Positions 25,253 through 35,719 of a stretch of DNA of 64,000 bases are shown one piece after another (the stretch's first letter is position 1; each line of letters begins with the position of its first letter). The stretch comes from Fontibacillus phaseoli (GTDB taxonomy: Bacteria; Bacillota; Bacilli; Paenibacillales; Paenibacillaceae), in NCBI RefSeq assembly GCF_003337355.1, contig NZ_QPJW01000006.1, forward strand, positions 62,001 to 126,000, given 5' to 3'. The position numbers and the translations under genes were made by a program. The notes beneath the pieces were generated by a model. The model made no database searches. It was not told the origin of the DNA and was given only the letters and a program-made list of their open reading frames with translations.

Positions 25253-26953
25253 ATGCGAAGCTTGAACAAGAACTTTGGAATTCTTTTATTGGCAAGTATG
25301 CTGCTTGTCAGTGCAGGCTGCGGCAATTCGGGAAATAAAACCGTGAATTCAGGGGATTCAACCCGTGGAGACGATACTAGCCCCATCTCATTTACCTTTT
25401 TTGGTGCTGATGCGAATCCAAACTGGAACAACATGCAGGATGAAGTGGGTAAGGAAATAACGGCCAAAACCGGAGTCACCATCGACGCGGAGTTTGATAT
25501 CGGCAGCGGCGGAGGACAAGACAAAATCTCCATGATGGCGGCAAGCGGCGATTATCCGGATCTTATTTTCGCTAAGGGTGAGCTCGGTAAACTGGTGGAT
25601 ACGGAGGCCATTCTAGATCTCACTGATTTGATTGAGGAACATGCCCCTAATATCAAAAAGATCATGAGCGAGAACATGAACCGCATGAAATACAGCAATG
25701 AAGATCAGGCCATCTATGCGATCCCGACCAATATCGGAGTTGACCAGCAATATTTCGATGCTACGAACGGCTTTCAAGTTCAGCATCGCGTACTGAAGGA
25801 ACTGGGCTATCCGGAAATCAAAACGATCAATGACTTTGAAAACGTACTTAGGGAATACGCAGAGAAGCATCCGACTACGGACGGCCAACCTACAATTCCG
25901 CTCACGCTGAATGCGGATGGTTGGAAAATGTTGATTACGGTCACCAATCAGGCCAATAACACGACGGGCGGCATGAACGACGGCGAATATCATGTGGACC
26001 CCGAAACTTATGAAGCGATGCTTCACTATAAACGACCGGTAGAACGAGAATATTTTCGCTGGTTGAACAAGCTGTACAATGATGGATTGCTCGATAAGGA
26101 TTCTTTTGTCCAAAAAGAAGATCAATATAAAGCGAAAATCGCCAGTGGCCGCGTACTGGGTTTGACTTCGGTGGACTGGGAATACGCTGAAGCTGAAAAT
26201 GCATTGAAAGCCGCGGGCAAATATGAATATACGTATGCGCACTTTCCGGTTACGCTGAGCGAAGAATACAAGGATCATGCCATGCAGTCTTTCGGGGTTG
26301 ATGGCTATGGCATTAGTATTACGACCGCTTGCAAAGATCCGGTCCGCGCGATCAAGTTCCTTGACTGGCTGGCATCCGATGAAGGTCAAGTGTTAAGAAA
26401 CTGGGGGATCGAGGGTAAGCAATATATCGTCGAAAACGGTACCCGCGTCATTCCTGCCGATGTTCTCAACAAAAAAGTCAACGATGCCAACACGTTTGCC
26501 AAAGAAACGGGCGTCGATTTGTATACGACCTTTGCTCCGCGCTACGGGGATGGCGTCAAAGATTCCACAGGCAATTATTATACAACCAATTTCCCGGAAC
26601 AAATCATCGCCAAATATTCGGATGTCGAAAAGGAAACGTTAGCCGCTTATAAGGCAAAGACTTGGAAGGAACTGTTCCCAAGCGAAGACGAACTTCCTGT
26701 CAAAGAGTGGGGCGCCTTGTACAATATGCAGGTTCCAACAGACGGAGAATATCAGGTCATTTCTAAGAAAACCCAAGATATCGTCCAAAAAAGAATTCCA
26801 GAGGCGATTTTGACCAAAGCGGACAAATTTGATCAAGTTTATGACGACTTCCTCGCCGAGTTGGATAAAGTCGGAGCCGAGAAGATGGAGAAGGAATATA
26901 CAGAGCTGGTAAAGGCCAGAGTTTCGCTCTTTACGGGTAAGAATATAGAATAA
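25253..26953 (+). CDS. Oligosaccharide-binding lipoprotein (LplA/YtcQ type)
   Basis: A 566-residue lipoprotein: signal with lipobox VSAGC at residue 23, then a low-complexity linker and a large family-1 binding domain (ISFTFFGADANPNWNNM ... DYPDLIFAKGE ... GYGISITTACKDPVRAIKFLDWLASDEGQ). The size fits the LplA/YtcQ group that binds oligosaccharides for LplB/YtcP-type permeases. ATG 25253 has a GGGGGAAAGGATG region upstream. No permease genes follow; a TetR gene comes next after a terminator. It shares its promoter motif with the GH43 gene. Confidence 0.88.
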   Translation: MRSLNKNFGILLLASMLLVSAGCGNSGNKTVNSGDSTRGDDTSPISFTFFGADANPNWNNMQDEVGKEITAKTGVTIDAEFDIGSGGGQDKISMMAASGDYPDLIFAKGELGKLVDTEAILDLTDLIEEHAPNIKKIMSENMNRMKYSNEDQAIYAIPTNIGVDQQYFDATNGFQVQHRVLKELGYPEIKTINDFENVLREYAEKHPTTDGQPTIPLTLNADGWKMLITVTNQANNTTGGMNDGEYHVDPETYEAMLHYKRPVEREYFRWLNKLYNDGLLDKDSFVQKEDQYKAKIASGRVLGLTSVDWEYAEAENALKAAGKYEYTYAHFPVTLSEEYKDHAMQSFGVDGYGISITTACKDPVRAIKFLDWLASDEGQVLRNWGIEGKQYIVENGTRVIPADVLNKKVNDANTFAKETGVDLYTTFAPRYGDGVKDSTGNYYTTNFPEQIIAKYSDVEKETLAAYKAKTWKELFPSEDELPVKEWGALYNMQVPTDGEYQVISKKTQDIVQKRIPEAILTKADKFDQVYDDFLAELDKVGAEKMEKEYTELVKARVSLFTGKNIE

Positions 26954-26974
26954 AGCGTAATGTATTCATAATTT

Positions 26975-27015
26975 CCGATATTTACTCGGTATGACGAGTG
27001 AATATCGGTTTTTTT
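26975..27015 (+). terminator. Terminator of the binding-protein gene
   Basis: CCGATATTTACTCG pairs with CGAGTGAATATCGG (one mismatch) and is followed by seven T. Confidence 0.93.
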
Positions 27016-27033
27016 ACATGAATCAGAACTCCC

Positions 27034-27081
27034 TTGACAACCTGGAATATCATGGTATTATTTAACCGACAGGCAGTCGGT
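27034..27081 (+). promoter_or_regulatory. Promoter and TetR operator of the drug-efflux-like operon
   Basis: TTGACA (27034-27039), 16-bp spacer, TATTAT (27056-27061), followed at once by the dyad ACCGAC-AGGCA-GTCGGT (27065-27081). A repressor bound there would cover the transcription start. Confidence 0.8.
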
Positions 27082-27105
27082 CGGTAATGAAGGAGGTTCC
27101 CAAAA

Positions 27106-27759
27106 ATGAGAGTTAAAAAAGAGGCGGAAGAACGCAGAAACGAAATCCTTGACGCGGCGGATGAGCTTTTCGGTCAGAAGGGCTTTGACGGCACGAGTAC
27201 AAATGATCTTCTTGAAAAGGTAGGAATAGCGCGGGGAACGCTGTATCATCACTTCAAGTCGAAGGAGGATATTATGGATGCGCTGATTGAGCGCTATAAT
27301 AGCTCCATTTTAGGTGCGGCGCAGGAAATTGCCGCGGATAAAAGCATCCCCGTCATCGAGCGCGTGATTCGCGCCGTAATGGCACTGAATATCAGCAGCG
27401 GCGGGAGCAGCAGTGAGGAAATTATGGAGCATATTCACAAGCCGCAGAACGCGCTTATGCATCAGAAAATCCAGAAGAGCATCATTAACGGCGTTACGCC
27501 GATCCTGACGGGAATCATTCGCGAGGGTATCGAGCAAGGAATGTTCAGCACCCCGTTCCCGTATGAATGCATGGAGATGGTCGTGATCTATGCCAATACC
27601 GTTTTTGATGAGGATATGGTACCCATGACGGAGGAGGAGCGCGCTTCACGAGTGCTGGCTTTTATTTGCAACGTAGAAAGGCTGCTCGGTGCCGAAAGCG
27701 GAAGTCTTATGGATGTCATGAAGATGTTTGGAGGAGGAGATGGAGGAGGCCATGAGTAA
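27106..27759 (+). CDS. TetR-family transcriptional repressor
   Basis: A 217-residue regulator. Residues 8-52 form the helix-turn-helix (RRNEILDAADELFGQKGFDG ... VGIARGTLYHHFKSKEDI); the rest is the variable ligand domain. ATG 27106 follows AAGGAGG. It is the first gene of an operon with an MFS transporter, an FtsX-like permease and an ATPase, and its stop overlaps the next start. It probably represses the operon through the dyad at 27065. Confidence 0.95.
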   Translation: MRVKKEAEERRNEILDAADELFGQKGFDGTSTNDLLEKVGIARGTLYHHFKSKEDIMDALIERYNSSILGAAQEIAADKSIPVIERVIRAVMALNISSGGSSSEEIMEHIHKPQNALMHQKIQKSIINGVTPILTGIIREGIEQGMFSTPFPYECMEMVVIYANTVFDEDMVPMTEEERASRVLAFICNVERLLGAESGSLMDVMKMFGGGDGGGHE

Positions 27760-29050
27760 ACGAGGCAAATCCTTCGGAAAGTTCCTCCTGCTGTGGTCCG
27801 GACAGCTGATCTCGGCCATCGGAAGCGGGCTTACGTCGTTCGGGCTGGGGATTCATGTGTTCCAGCAGACGGGCAAGGCATCGGCGATGGCGCTTGTAAC
27901 CTTGCTTGCGTTTCTGCCGTCGCTCCTCTTAGGCGCTTTTGCGGGAGTGCTTGCGGACCGTTATGATCGCAGGCTTTTAATGGTTCTGGGCGATGGCCTT
28001 TCCGCACTGGGACTTGTATTCATCCTCCTATGTATGCTTGGTGGAGAAGCGCAGCTATGGCAGATTTGCGTGGGAGTTACCTTAAGCTCGGTGTTTTCAT
28101 CGCTGCTCGAACCCGCATACAGAGCTACGGTTACGGATTTGCTTACCGAGGAGCAGTACACGAAGGCAAGCGGTCTGGTCCAGGTGGCGGGCTCGGCAAA
28201 ATTTCTGATTTCTCCGGTCATTGCCGGATTTTTACTCACCGTTTCGGATGTAAAGCTGTTGCTTGTCCTCGACATTTGCACTATTTTTGTCACTGTGATT
28301 ACTACTCTTGCCGTACGCAGCGGCCTTGCCTCCAAGGCAAGCGAACAGACCAAGTCGTTTATCCGTGAATTCAAAGACGGTTGGAGCGCGGTTTCCGAAA
28401 ACAGAGGCGTGTTTGTCCTTGTCATCATGACCTCGGTGCTGACCTTGTTCCTCGGAGTAATTGAAACGTTGTCCATACCGATGTTGCTTGCTTTTACGGA
28501 CAGTTCCGCAGTTGGAACGCTTGAAACCATCGTCGCTTCGGGAATGCTCGTATCCAGTGTGCTATTAGGATTCCTTCCGATCAAAAAAGATTACGTGAAA
28601 ATTCTCTCAATATCTCTGTTTTGTGTAGGTGTGTTTATGGCGGGGTTCGGATTTCGCGAAAATATGGTGTTGATCTGTATTTCGGGATTTCTCTTTTTTG
28701 CCATGATGCCGTTTGCCAACGCAAGCCTGGATTTTTTGGTTCGCACCAACCTTGATAATTCCGTTCAGGGCAGAGCGTGGGCATTGATCGGAATCCTTTC
28801 TCAGCTTGGGTTTGTTGCCGCTTATGCGTTTTCGGGTCTGCTGGCGGATTATGTGTTCACTCCATTATTGGTTGAAGGCGGCCTGCTTGCCGATAGTGTG
28901 GGAAAGATCATCGGCACGGGCAGCGGCAGGGGAACGGGATTGCTCATTATCATCGCCGGTATGCTGTTATGCATGACTTCGATCCTTCTGTATCACCTGA
29001 AACCGGTTAAAAAGCTTGAATACGGAGGTGACTTATGTATTACAGAATAA
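27752..29050 (+). CDS. MFS efflux transporter
   Basis: A 432-residue transporter with about 12 membrane helices and the MFS loop motif 'GVLADRYDRRLLMVLGD' between helices 2 and 3. It resembles the MFS_3/tetracycline-macrolide-type exporters. ATG 27752 overlaps the TetR stop by eight bases and has GGAGGAG upstream; the longer frame from 27728 begins inside the ribosome binding region. Probably exports a toxic small molecule; substrate unknown. Confidence 0.92.
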   Translation: MSKRGKSFGKFLLLWSGQLISAIGSGLTSFGLGIHVFQQTGKASAMALVTLLAFLPSLLLGAFAGVLADRYDRRLLMVLGDGLSALGLVFILLCMLGGEAQLWQICVGVTLSSVFSSLLEPAYRATVTDLLTEEQYTKASGLVQVAGSAKFLISPVIAGFLLTVSDVKLLLVLDICTIFVTVITTLAVRSGLASKASEQTKSFIREFKDGWSAVSENRGVFVLVIMTSVLTLFLGVIETLSIPMLLAFTDSSAVGTLETIVASGMLVSSVLLGFLPIKKDYVKILSISLFCVGVFMAGFGFRENMVLICISGFLFFAMMPFANASLDFLVRTNLDNSVQGRAWALIGILSQLGFVAAYAFSGLLADYVFTPLLVEGGLLADSVGKIIGTGSGRGTGLLIIIAGMLLCMTSILLYHLKPVKKLEYGGDLCITE

Positions 29051-31353
29051 TCCGTAATGATATAGCCAAAAGCAAGCTGATCACGTTGGCAACCATGTTC
29101 TTTGTTGCTGCCGCGGCGATGCTGGTTTCCCTTGCGGTGATGCTCGTCGTAAATCTTTCGGGCGCAATAGATACGCTTATGACGCGGGCGGAAACGCCGC
29201 ATTTTATGCAGATGCATACGGGGGAAATCGATACGGCCCGGCTAACGGAATTTGCGGAGCGGAACGGCCATGTCGACGAATTTCAGGTGCTGGAATTCCT
29301 CAACATGGACGGTGCGCGGATTAGATTAGGCGATACTTCGCTTGCGGATAATGTTCAAGATAACGGATTCAGCATCCAGAGCGAAAAGTTCGACTATCTG
29401 CTTGATCTTGACGGAAACGTCATCCATGCATCCGACGGCGAGCTTTATGTTCCGCTAAGTTATATGAAGGACAACACCACAAAGGTCGGCGACAAGGCCG
29501 TCATCAGCGGAAAGGAGTTTGTCGTTGCGGGATTTCTCCGCGATTCGCAAATGAATTCCACGCTCTCCTCCTCCAAGAGATTTCTTATCAGTAAAAATGA
29601 TTACGCAGAAATTAAAAACCTGGGAAGCACGGAGTATCTGATTGAGTTTAGATTGAAGAATTTGGCGGCGCTCGGCGCATTCGAAACCGCTTATGCCACC
29701 GCAGGACTTGAAGCGAACGGACCGACGGTTACTTATCCGCTGTTCAAAATGATCAACGCCATTTCCGACGGGATGATGATCGGGGTAATCCTGCTTGTCA
29801 GCGTGCTCGTCGTTGCCATCGCGTTGATGTGCATCCGTTTTACGCTCCTTGCGAAAATCGAAGACGACTACCGGGAAATCGGTGTTATGAAGGCCATAGG
29901 GCTGCGCGTTTTCGACATTAAGAAAATATATCTTGCTAAATACGCGGCTATGGCGGCGGCAGGTTGTATTCTCGGATTTGGACTTTCGTTCATATTCAAA
30001 GGCCTGCTTCTTGAAAATATACGGCTTTATATGGGGGAAAGCAATCATTCTTCTTTAGCCTTACTTTTTGGAATCATCGGCATCCTGCTTGTATTCCTTG
30101 CCATCATGGCCTACGTAAACGGAGTGCTAAGACGCTTTCGGAGAATATCTCCCGCCGAAGCCGTCCGCTTCGGCACTTCGCAGGAAAAAGCCGCAGGTGC
30201 AAAGCGCCTTAACCTGAGCGGCAACCGGCTGTTTAACACGAACGTATTTCTCGGAATCAAAGACGTTCTCGCAAGGAAAAAACTTTACGCCACCATGCTT
30301 TCGGTGCTGATCATTTCGGCATTTATCATCATTGTTCCGCAGAATCTGCACAACACGATTTCCTCAAAGGGGTTCAGCCAATATATGGGGATAGGTGACG
30401 CCGATATGCGCATAGACCTCCAGCAGACCGACCATATTTCCGAAAAAGCCGCTGAAATTGTAATGACGATGAGCGGCGACAGCGCCATTTCAAAGGTTGT
30501 CGTGCTTACTACAAAAACGTTCCGGGCCAAGACGGAGGACGGGGCGGAGGAAAGATTGAAAATCGAGCTCGGCGACCATTCCGTCTTCCCCGTAAAATAT
30601 TCCGAGGGCCGGGCTCCCGCTGCGGAAGACGAAATTGCGCTTTCGGCCATGAACGCCAATGAACTGGGCAAAAAGGTCGGGGATGTCATTACACTGACGA
30701 TGGAAGGGAAGGGCAATAATCTCAAGGTAAGCGGCATTTACTCCGACATTACCAACGGAGGTAAAACCGCAAAGGCCGTTTTCGCCGACAATTCGGGTGA
30801 CGTGATGTGGTACGTAATTTGTGCGGAGCTTTCGGATCCATCTCTGATCGGCAGTAAGGTTTCGGAATATGGTGACAGGTTTGATTATGCCAAGGTGTCG
30901 GACATCGACGACTATATAAAACAGACCTTCGGCTCGACCATAAGCTCCGTCGAAAAGGCCTCATATGCTGCTATTGTCGTTGCGCTGATGATCACGGTAT
31001 TGGTTACCCTGTTGTTTATGAAAATGCTTGTCGCAAAAGACAGATCTTCCATTAGCGTGATGAAAGTGTTCGGTTTTACCAACTCGGATATTCAGGCACA
31101 GTACATTTCGCGCTCAGCATTCGTTTTGATTCTCGGAATTGCTCTTGGCACGCTTCTGGCTAATACGCTCGGAGAGAGGCTTGCGGGCGCGGTGATCTCC
31201 TCCTTTGGAGCGTCGGCGTTTCATTTTACCGTCCATCCGATTTCCGCGTACCTGCTTAGTCCGCTGATGATGATCGGCTCGGTGCTTATCGCCACCCTGA
31301 TCGGCACATCGCGGGCGGGACAAATCCAAATTTCCGAAAATATAAAGGAGTAG
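29035..31353 (+). CDS. FtsX-like ABC transporter permease
   Basis: A 772-residue membrane protein with two FtsX-type modules. Each has an N- or C-terminal membrane helix group (about 15-45, 240-365, 410-435, 635-765) and an extracellular domain. ATG 29035 follows GGAGGTG and overlaps the end of the MFS gene by 16 bases, so translation is probably coupled. The partner ATPase is the next gene. MacB-like exporters of this type move peptides, antibiotics or lipids, or sense them. Confidence 0.92.
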   Translation: MYYRIIRNDIAKSKLITLATMFFVAAAAMLVSLAVMLVVNLSGAIDTLMTRAETPHFMQMHTGEIDTARLTEFAERNGHVDEFQVLEFLNMDGARIRLGDTSLADNVQDNGFSIQSEKFDYLLDLDGNVIHASDGELYVPLSYMKDNTTKVGDKAVISGKEFVVAGFLRDSQMNSTLSSSKRFLISKNDYAEIKNLGSTEYLIEFRLKNLAALGAFETAYATAGLEANGPTVTYPLFKMINAISDGMMIGVILLVSVLVVAIALMCIRFTLLAKIEDDYREIGVMKAIGLRVFDIKKIYLAKYAAMAAAGCILGFGLSFIFKGLLLENIRLYMGESNHSSLALLFGIIGILLVFLAIMAYVNGVLRRFRRISPAEAVRFGTSQEKAAGAKRLNLSGNRLFNTNVFLGIKDVLARKKLYATMLSVLIISAFIIIVPQNLHNTISSKGFSQYMGIGDADMRIDLQQTDHISEKAAEIVMTMSGDSAISKVVVLTTKTFRAKTEDGAEERLKIELGDHSVFPVKYSEGRAPAAEDEIALSAMNANELGKKVGDVITLTMEGKGNNLKVSGIYSDITNGGKTAKAVFADNSGDVMWYVICAELSDPSLIGSKVSEYGDRFDYAKVSDIDDYIKQTFGSTISSVEKASYAAIVVALMITVLVTLLFMKMLVAKDRSSISVMKVFGFTNSDIQAQYISRSAFVLILGIALGTLLANTLGERLAGAVISSFGASAFHFTVHPISAYLLSPLMMIGSVLIATLIGTSRAGQIQISENIKE

Positions 31354-31357
31354 GCCT

Positions 31358-32116
31358 ATGAAGAAGATCATTATCGGGGATCAGATCATTAAATCTTTCG
31401 GCGAGGGGGATGAAAAGCGTAATGTTCTTGACGGAGTGTCAGCCTACATTAACGAAGGCGAGTTCGTTGCGGTTATGGGGCCTTCGGGCTCGGGAAAATC
31501 AACGCTGATGTTTGCGCTGAGCGGGACGGATGGAATTAATGGCGGAAAAGTCGCGGTTGACGGCAGGGATTTATCGGAGATCGGGGAGAATGAGCTTTCG
31601 GATCTGCGCAGGACCCAAATGGGATTCGTTTTTCAACAGCCGACGATGCTGAAACATCTGAATATCCTCGACAACATCATACTTCCGTCGATGCGGGGTA
31701 ACCGAAGAAATGCCGCCGACATTACGAAAAAAGCAAGAGCGCTTATGAAAAGGGTGGGCATTTCCGAGCTTGAAAAGCGCGACATTACGCAGGTTTCGGG
31801 AGGTCAGCTTCAACGTGCGGGAATATGCCGGGCGCTTATGAACAGCCCGAGGATTATTTTCGGCGATGAGCCTACGGGCGCGCTCAACTCCCAATCCGCG
31901 GAGGAGATTATGGACCTGTTGTCCGAGATCAACGCGGAGGGTACCGCGATTATGCTAGTCACCCACGACGCCAAGGTTGCGGCGCGGAGTGAGCGTATTC
32001 TATTTATGCGCGACGGAACCCTCGTAAGCGATCTGAAACTTCCGAAGTTCGACAGGACGAATCTGGAGGACAGGATCGGGAAAGTCACGGAGAAAATGAG
32101 GGAATTGAGAATTTAG
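31358..32116 (+). CDS. ABC transporter ATP-binding protein (MacB/LolD type)
   Basis: A 252-residue ATPase with Walker A GPSGSGKST, Q-loop FVFQQP, signature VSGGQLQR, Walker B IIFGDEPTGALN and H-loop LVTHDAK. It energises the FtsX-like permease encoded four bases upstream. Last gene of the TetR operon; a terminator follows. Confidence 0.95.
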   Translation: MKKIIIGDQIIKSFGEGDEKRNVLDGVSAYINEGEFVAVMGPSGSGKSTLMFALSGTDGINGGKVAVDGRDLSEIGENELSDLRRTQMGFVFQQPTMLKHLNILDNIILPSMRGNRRNAADITKKARALMKRVGISELEKRDITQVSGGQLQRAGICRALMNSPRIIFGDEPTGALNSQSAEEIMDLLSEINAEGTAIMLVTHDAKVAARSERILFMRDGTLVSDLKLPKFDRTNLEDRIGKVTEKMRELRI

Positions 32117-32130
32117 ATGGAGGCAAAAGA

Positions 32131-32169
32131 AAGCAACCTCCGTCCGAAGCGGATAGAGGTTGCTTTTCT
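32131..32169 (+). terminator. Terminator of the TetR-ABC operon
   Basis: AAGCAACCTC and GAGGTTGCTT form a ten-pair stem followed by TTCTT. Confidence 0.88.
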
Positions 32170-32212
32170 TAAATATTACAGGAAGCAAGCCCGCGACCCC
32201 ATGGATGATGTC

Positions 32213-34593
32213 TTACCCCATAATGATCCGCACATGGTTCTCGGCTTCCATTTCGGCGACCGGGATCAGATTGCCCTGGATTTCTTTGCCGTTAATAATG
32301 ATGTGGGAAACTCCTTTTTGTACACCGTTTGTGTTTTCCACTTGAATATTCAGCTGCTTGCCGCGGAATTCCCGCACCATGGAGAAGTCCTTCCAGTCGG
32401 AAGGAACGCACGGGTTAATCCGGAGGCCATCAAACTGCGGTTGAACCCCCATGATGCCCTCCACCAAAGAGACCATCACCGTCGAGGCGGTGCCGGTGAG
32501 CCAATGGACATGCGCCCGGCCTTGATACGGGCTGTCTTTGGACTCGACGAACTGTCCATGCACGTAGGGCTCGAGTTTGCGGATTTCGGCCTTATCGTTC
32601 ATGCTGGCCGGGCTGCAATCCAGGAAATATTCAAACGCGCGATCTCCGTTGCCGATCATCGTTTCCGCCAAAATGAGCCATCCCTGCGGCTGGCTGAAGA
32701 TGCCGGCATTCTCCTTGGTCGAGGCGTTGAAAAGGACCATCCGGGCTACGGGCATCCCATATTCTTTAAACGGCGGGTAGCATAACATGGTGCCGTATTC
32801 GGTCCGCAGATTGTCGTACACTTTGTCCATGGAAAGCTTCGCTTGATCCGGGCGGGCTGCGCCGCTTAATACGGCCCAACTTTGCGGATTCAGCCAGATT
32901 CTTGCCTCATCGTTCTCCCAGGAGCCGACCGTATAATTGTCTTCCGTAAAACCCCGGACGAATTGATCATTCTCCCAAGCATGCTTTTGAATATTCGCGT
33001 CCAGCTCATCAAGCAGGCCTTGTGCCCACTCTACATCGTCAGGCTTGTTCTTGTTCTGTGCGATTTCCATAAACACTTGGAAGGCCATGTACAGCTGGAA
33101 GGCGACGAATAGCGACTCTCCCTTGGCTCCAAGACGCAGACAATCGTTCCAGTCAGCGTAAAGTCCGACCGGCATGCCGTGGATGCCCATGCGATCCAAG
33201 CTGAATTGAAGCGCTTGGCGCAAATGCTCGTAAACCGTGTCCTCGCCTTGGTCCGAATAAGGAATCACTTCCTCCGTAAAGCCCCAGTTGCCGCTTTCTT
33301 TCAAATATTTGATGACGGTCGGGAACAGCCACAAAGCATCGTCGGCACGGTAGTGGGGATGGCCGGTTTCCTGCACGTATTCCGGGTCGTCGGGCGTGCC
33401 CTCATGCCCGGGGTTATGGTCGAATTTCACGAGCGGAAGACCGCCGCCGTTGGAGACCTGGGCGGAGATCATCAGTCTCAGACGTTCGAGCGCCATTTCA
33501 TGATCCAGATGAATGATGCCTTGAATATCCTGCACGGTATCCCGATAGCCGAGTCCGTTGCGCAGACCGCAGTATTGGAAGGAGGCGGCACGGGACCAGA
33601 TGAAGGTGATGAAGCATTGATAGGCGTTCCAAGTATTGATCATGCTGTTCAGATTTTCGCTTGGCGTTTGGACCTGAAAACGGTTAAGTTTGCTGTGCCA
33701 AAATGTTTTTAACTCTTCGAGTTCCTTGTCCACGACGGACAAATCGTGATAATGGCCGAGAATTTCGGACGCGCCTTGCTCGTCATACTGTCCCAGGAGA
33801 AAGGCAATTTCCTTTTCTTCTCCCGGTTGCAAATCCACGTTAATCTGTAGGGCACCGCAGGAGTTGGTGTTATAGTTTAGCGAATTGGCGCATTGGCCCA
33901 TTTCGACGGAGGAAGGATTGCCGTAACCGCGGTAATCGCCGAGAAACGTATCCCGGTCGCCGTCGTAAGCGATAACCTCCGCGCCCGCGGCGCCGAAAAA
34001 TCTCCAGCATTGGTCCTCGGGAACGTTTTCATTAATGGACTGGAGGATCATATTGTTTTTGTAATAGGTCCGTGAAATAAACAAAGTGTATTGAAGATTC
34101 ACGTTATCCTGTTCATAGTTGTTATGGTTGGTGAATTCCACAAATCCGAAGAGAGCCAGTTTTCGGGCCTTGGAGCCATCATTGCGGACCTTCAGGCGCC
34201 ACACCTCGTAAGTTTTGCCCAGCGGCACGTAATATAAGGTTTCCGTCCGGATGCTGTCATACTCCGAAACCAGGTTCGTGTATCCGGTTCCATGATGGCA
34301 TACCGATTTGTACTGATCCAGATCCTTGCCTACCGGCTGCCAAGAGCCGGACCAATAATCCCCGTTCTCCAAGTCTCGCACATAAATATAGCGTCCCGGC
34401 TCATCCTTGGAATTGAAGTGATATCGGATATGCCGTCCGTTCGCGCCGGACTTTACAAAGCTGTACCCTCCTGCATTGCCGGAAATGATGGCGCCGTACT
34501 CCGGTGAGCCGAGGTAGTTCCCCAAGGGGCCGGCGTATTCGGCTTCGTAATGAGATACTCCTTGTTTTTTTCGTCAAAGTAGCCGTATTGCAT
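32213..34593 (-). pseudogene. GH94 disaccharide phosphorylase, frameshifted near its 5' end
   Basis: The main frame (34525-32213) encodes about 770 residues of a GH94 phosphorylase, with GYRDTVQDIQGI and the catalytic-Asp motif YADWNDCLRLG. It begins abruptly at NYLGSPEYG. The missing 25 residues (MQYGYFDEKNKEYLITKPN ending APW) are in another frame starting at ATG 34593, which has AGGAGG seven bases upstream. One base is lacking around 34518-34526 after the codon for Trp. Either the gene is broken, the sequence has an error, or translation shifts frame. Enzymes of the family phosphorolyse cellobiose, chitobiose or related beta-linked disaccharides; the exact substrate is not resolved. Confidence 0.85.
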
Positions 34594-34813
34594 GACCATT
34601 CCTCCTATTAAGTGGGTGATAGGCAGGACAATAAACGCGCGTTCACGAAGTGTTGAAGTATCCCAACCCAATCTAATCATAAGACGGATTTGAACAACCT
34701 AAAACCCCATATTTGTGAAAAATAAACAAAGGTTATCAAACCAATGAAGATTACAAATACTAATATTACCTCGATGCATGTGGTTCGACCGACCGCCGTC
34801 ATGCAGCAAAGCA

Positions 34814-34837
34814 CCGCGCGCTGGGAGCTGCGCGCGG
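34814..34837 (-). terminator. GC-rich hairpin after the ABC-2 exporter operon
   Basis: CCGCGCGC and GCGCGCGG form an eight-pair stem with an eight-base loop, 28 bases beyond the minus-strand permease stop. There is no clear U-run. Confidence 0.45.
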
Positions 34838-34864
34838 AAGGTAGCCTGCCTTTTGTAGGCCTGC

Positions 34865-35719
34865 CTATACTTTCTTCAATGATGCCCTATAAACAGATAA
34901 TCCATAAAATACTACGGCGGTAACAATCAGAACAAGGGTACTTGTTGTGGCGGTCGTTGTATAATCGCCAAAATTGAAGGTTACGCCCATCATATCCTTG
35001 AATTCAGCAGCGTTCTCTGAGGGCATTCCTTCAAATGATGAGGCTATGGGCGCCTCCATCATGACTTGACGGAACAGAGCTGCTGCATGAGAAACGGGGA
35101 ACAGCTTAATAATCCATTGTACTCCTTCCGGGAGCATACTAATGGGAAGATAGATTCCCGTCAGAAAACCAATCAGCGTTCCGATAATCGTGCTTGCCGT
35201 TGCGAAGGCATTTTGGCTCTTAAAGAAAGACACGATAAAAAATATAATAGCTGTATTCACGAAGGCTGAAAGTACAATTAATACGAGCACCTTCAGCAAG
35301 ACCGGCAGACTCATAATAGTCCCGCCATTAGCAATGATATAGATTTCGCCAAGCACAAGCGTAACGACACTCATAATCAGTGCAATGATAAATGCGCTAA
35401 GAACGTATCCGCCTGCAATACTATTTCTGCTTAACGGCGATGAATAGAAGTCCTTCGTTATCTTTTGTGTTTTATCATTGATCATGATGCCGAAAGCACC
35501 CATAGACGTCGTGAATGTGGTTACTGCCAGCATTCCCGCGATAATCCAGTTGTCCATCATTTCTCTCGCACCCGGTACATCCTTAAGATTGGATGTCCAC
35601 ACATCGCCGAGAAACAATACATAAAGTCCGAGTATAATAAATACGGCTAGCAGTGAGAAAAATACGGAAGACCTATCTCTGAAAAATATTTTGAGATTTC
35701 TCTTTGTAAATCCAATCAT
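34865..35719 (-). CDS. ABC-2 type transporter permease
   Basis: A 284-residue membrane protein with about six helices and the ABC-2 pattern: N-terminal amphipathic KRNLKIFFRDRSSVFFSLL, a TSMGAFGIMINDKTQKITKDF cytosolic loop, and the late GIYLPISMLP motif before the last helices. ATG 35719 overlaps the ATPase stop by four bases. Together they form a two-gene exporter. Confidence 0.92.
   Translation of the reverse strand: MIGFTKRNLKIFFRDRSSVFFSLLAVFIILGLYVLFLGDVWTSNLKDVPGAREMMDNWIIAGMLAVTTFTTSMGAFGIMINDKTQKITKDFYSSPLSRNSIAGGYVLSAFIIALIMSVVTLVLGEIYIIANGGTIMSLPVLLKVLVLIVLSAFVNTAIIFFIVSFFKSQNAFATASTIIGTLIGFLTGIYLPISMLPEGVQWIIKLFPVSHAAALFRQVMMEAPIASSFEGMPSENAAEFKDMMGVTFNFGDYTTTATTSTLVLIVTAVVFYGLSVYRASLKKV

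Noticed and set aside
32117-32785. 222-codon plus-strand frame after the TetR-ABC operon
   Set aside because: It starts within the operon terminator and runs opposite the GH94 coding sequence; no family features.
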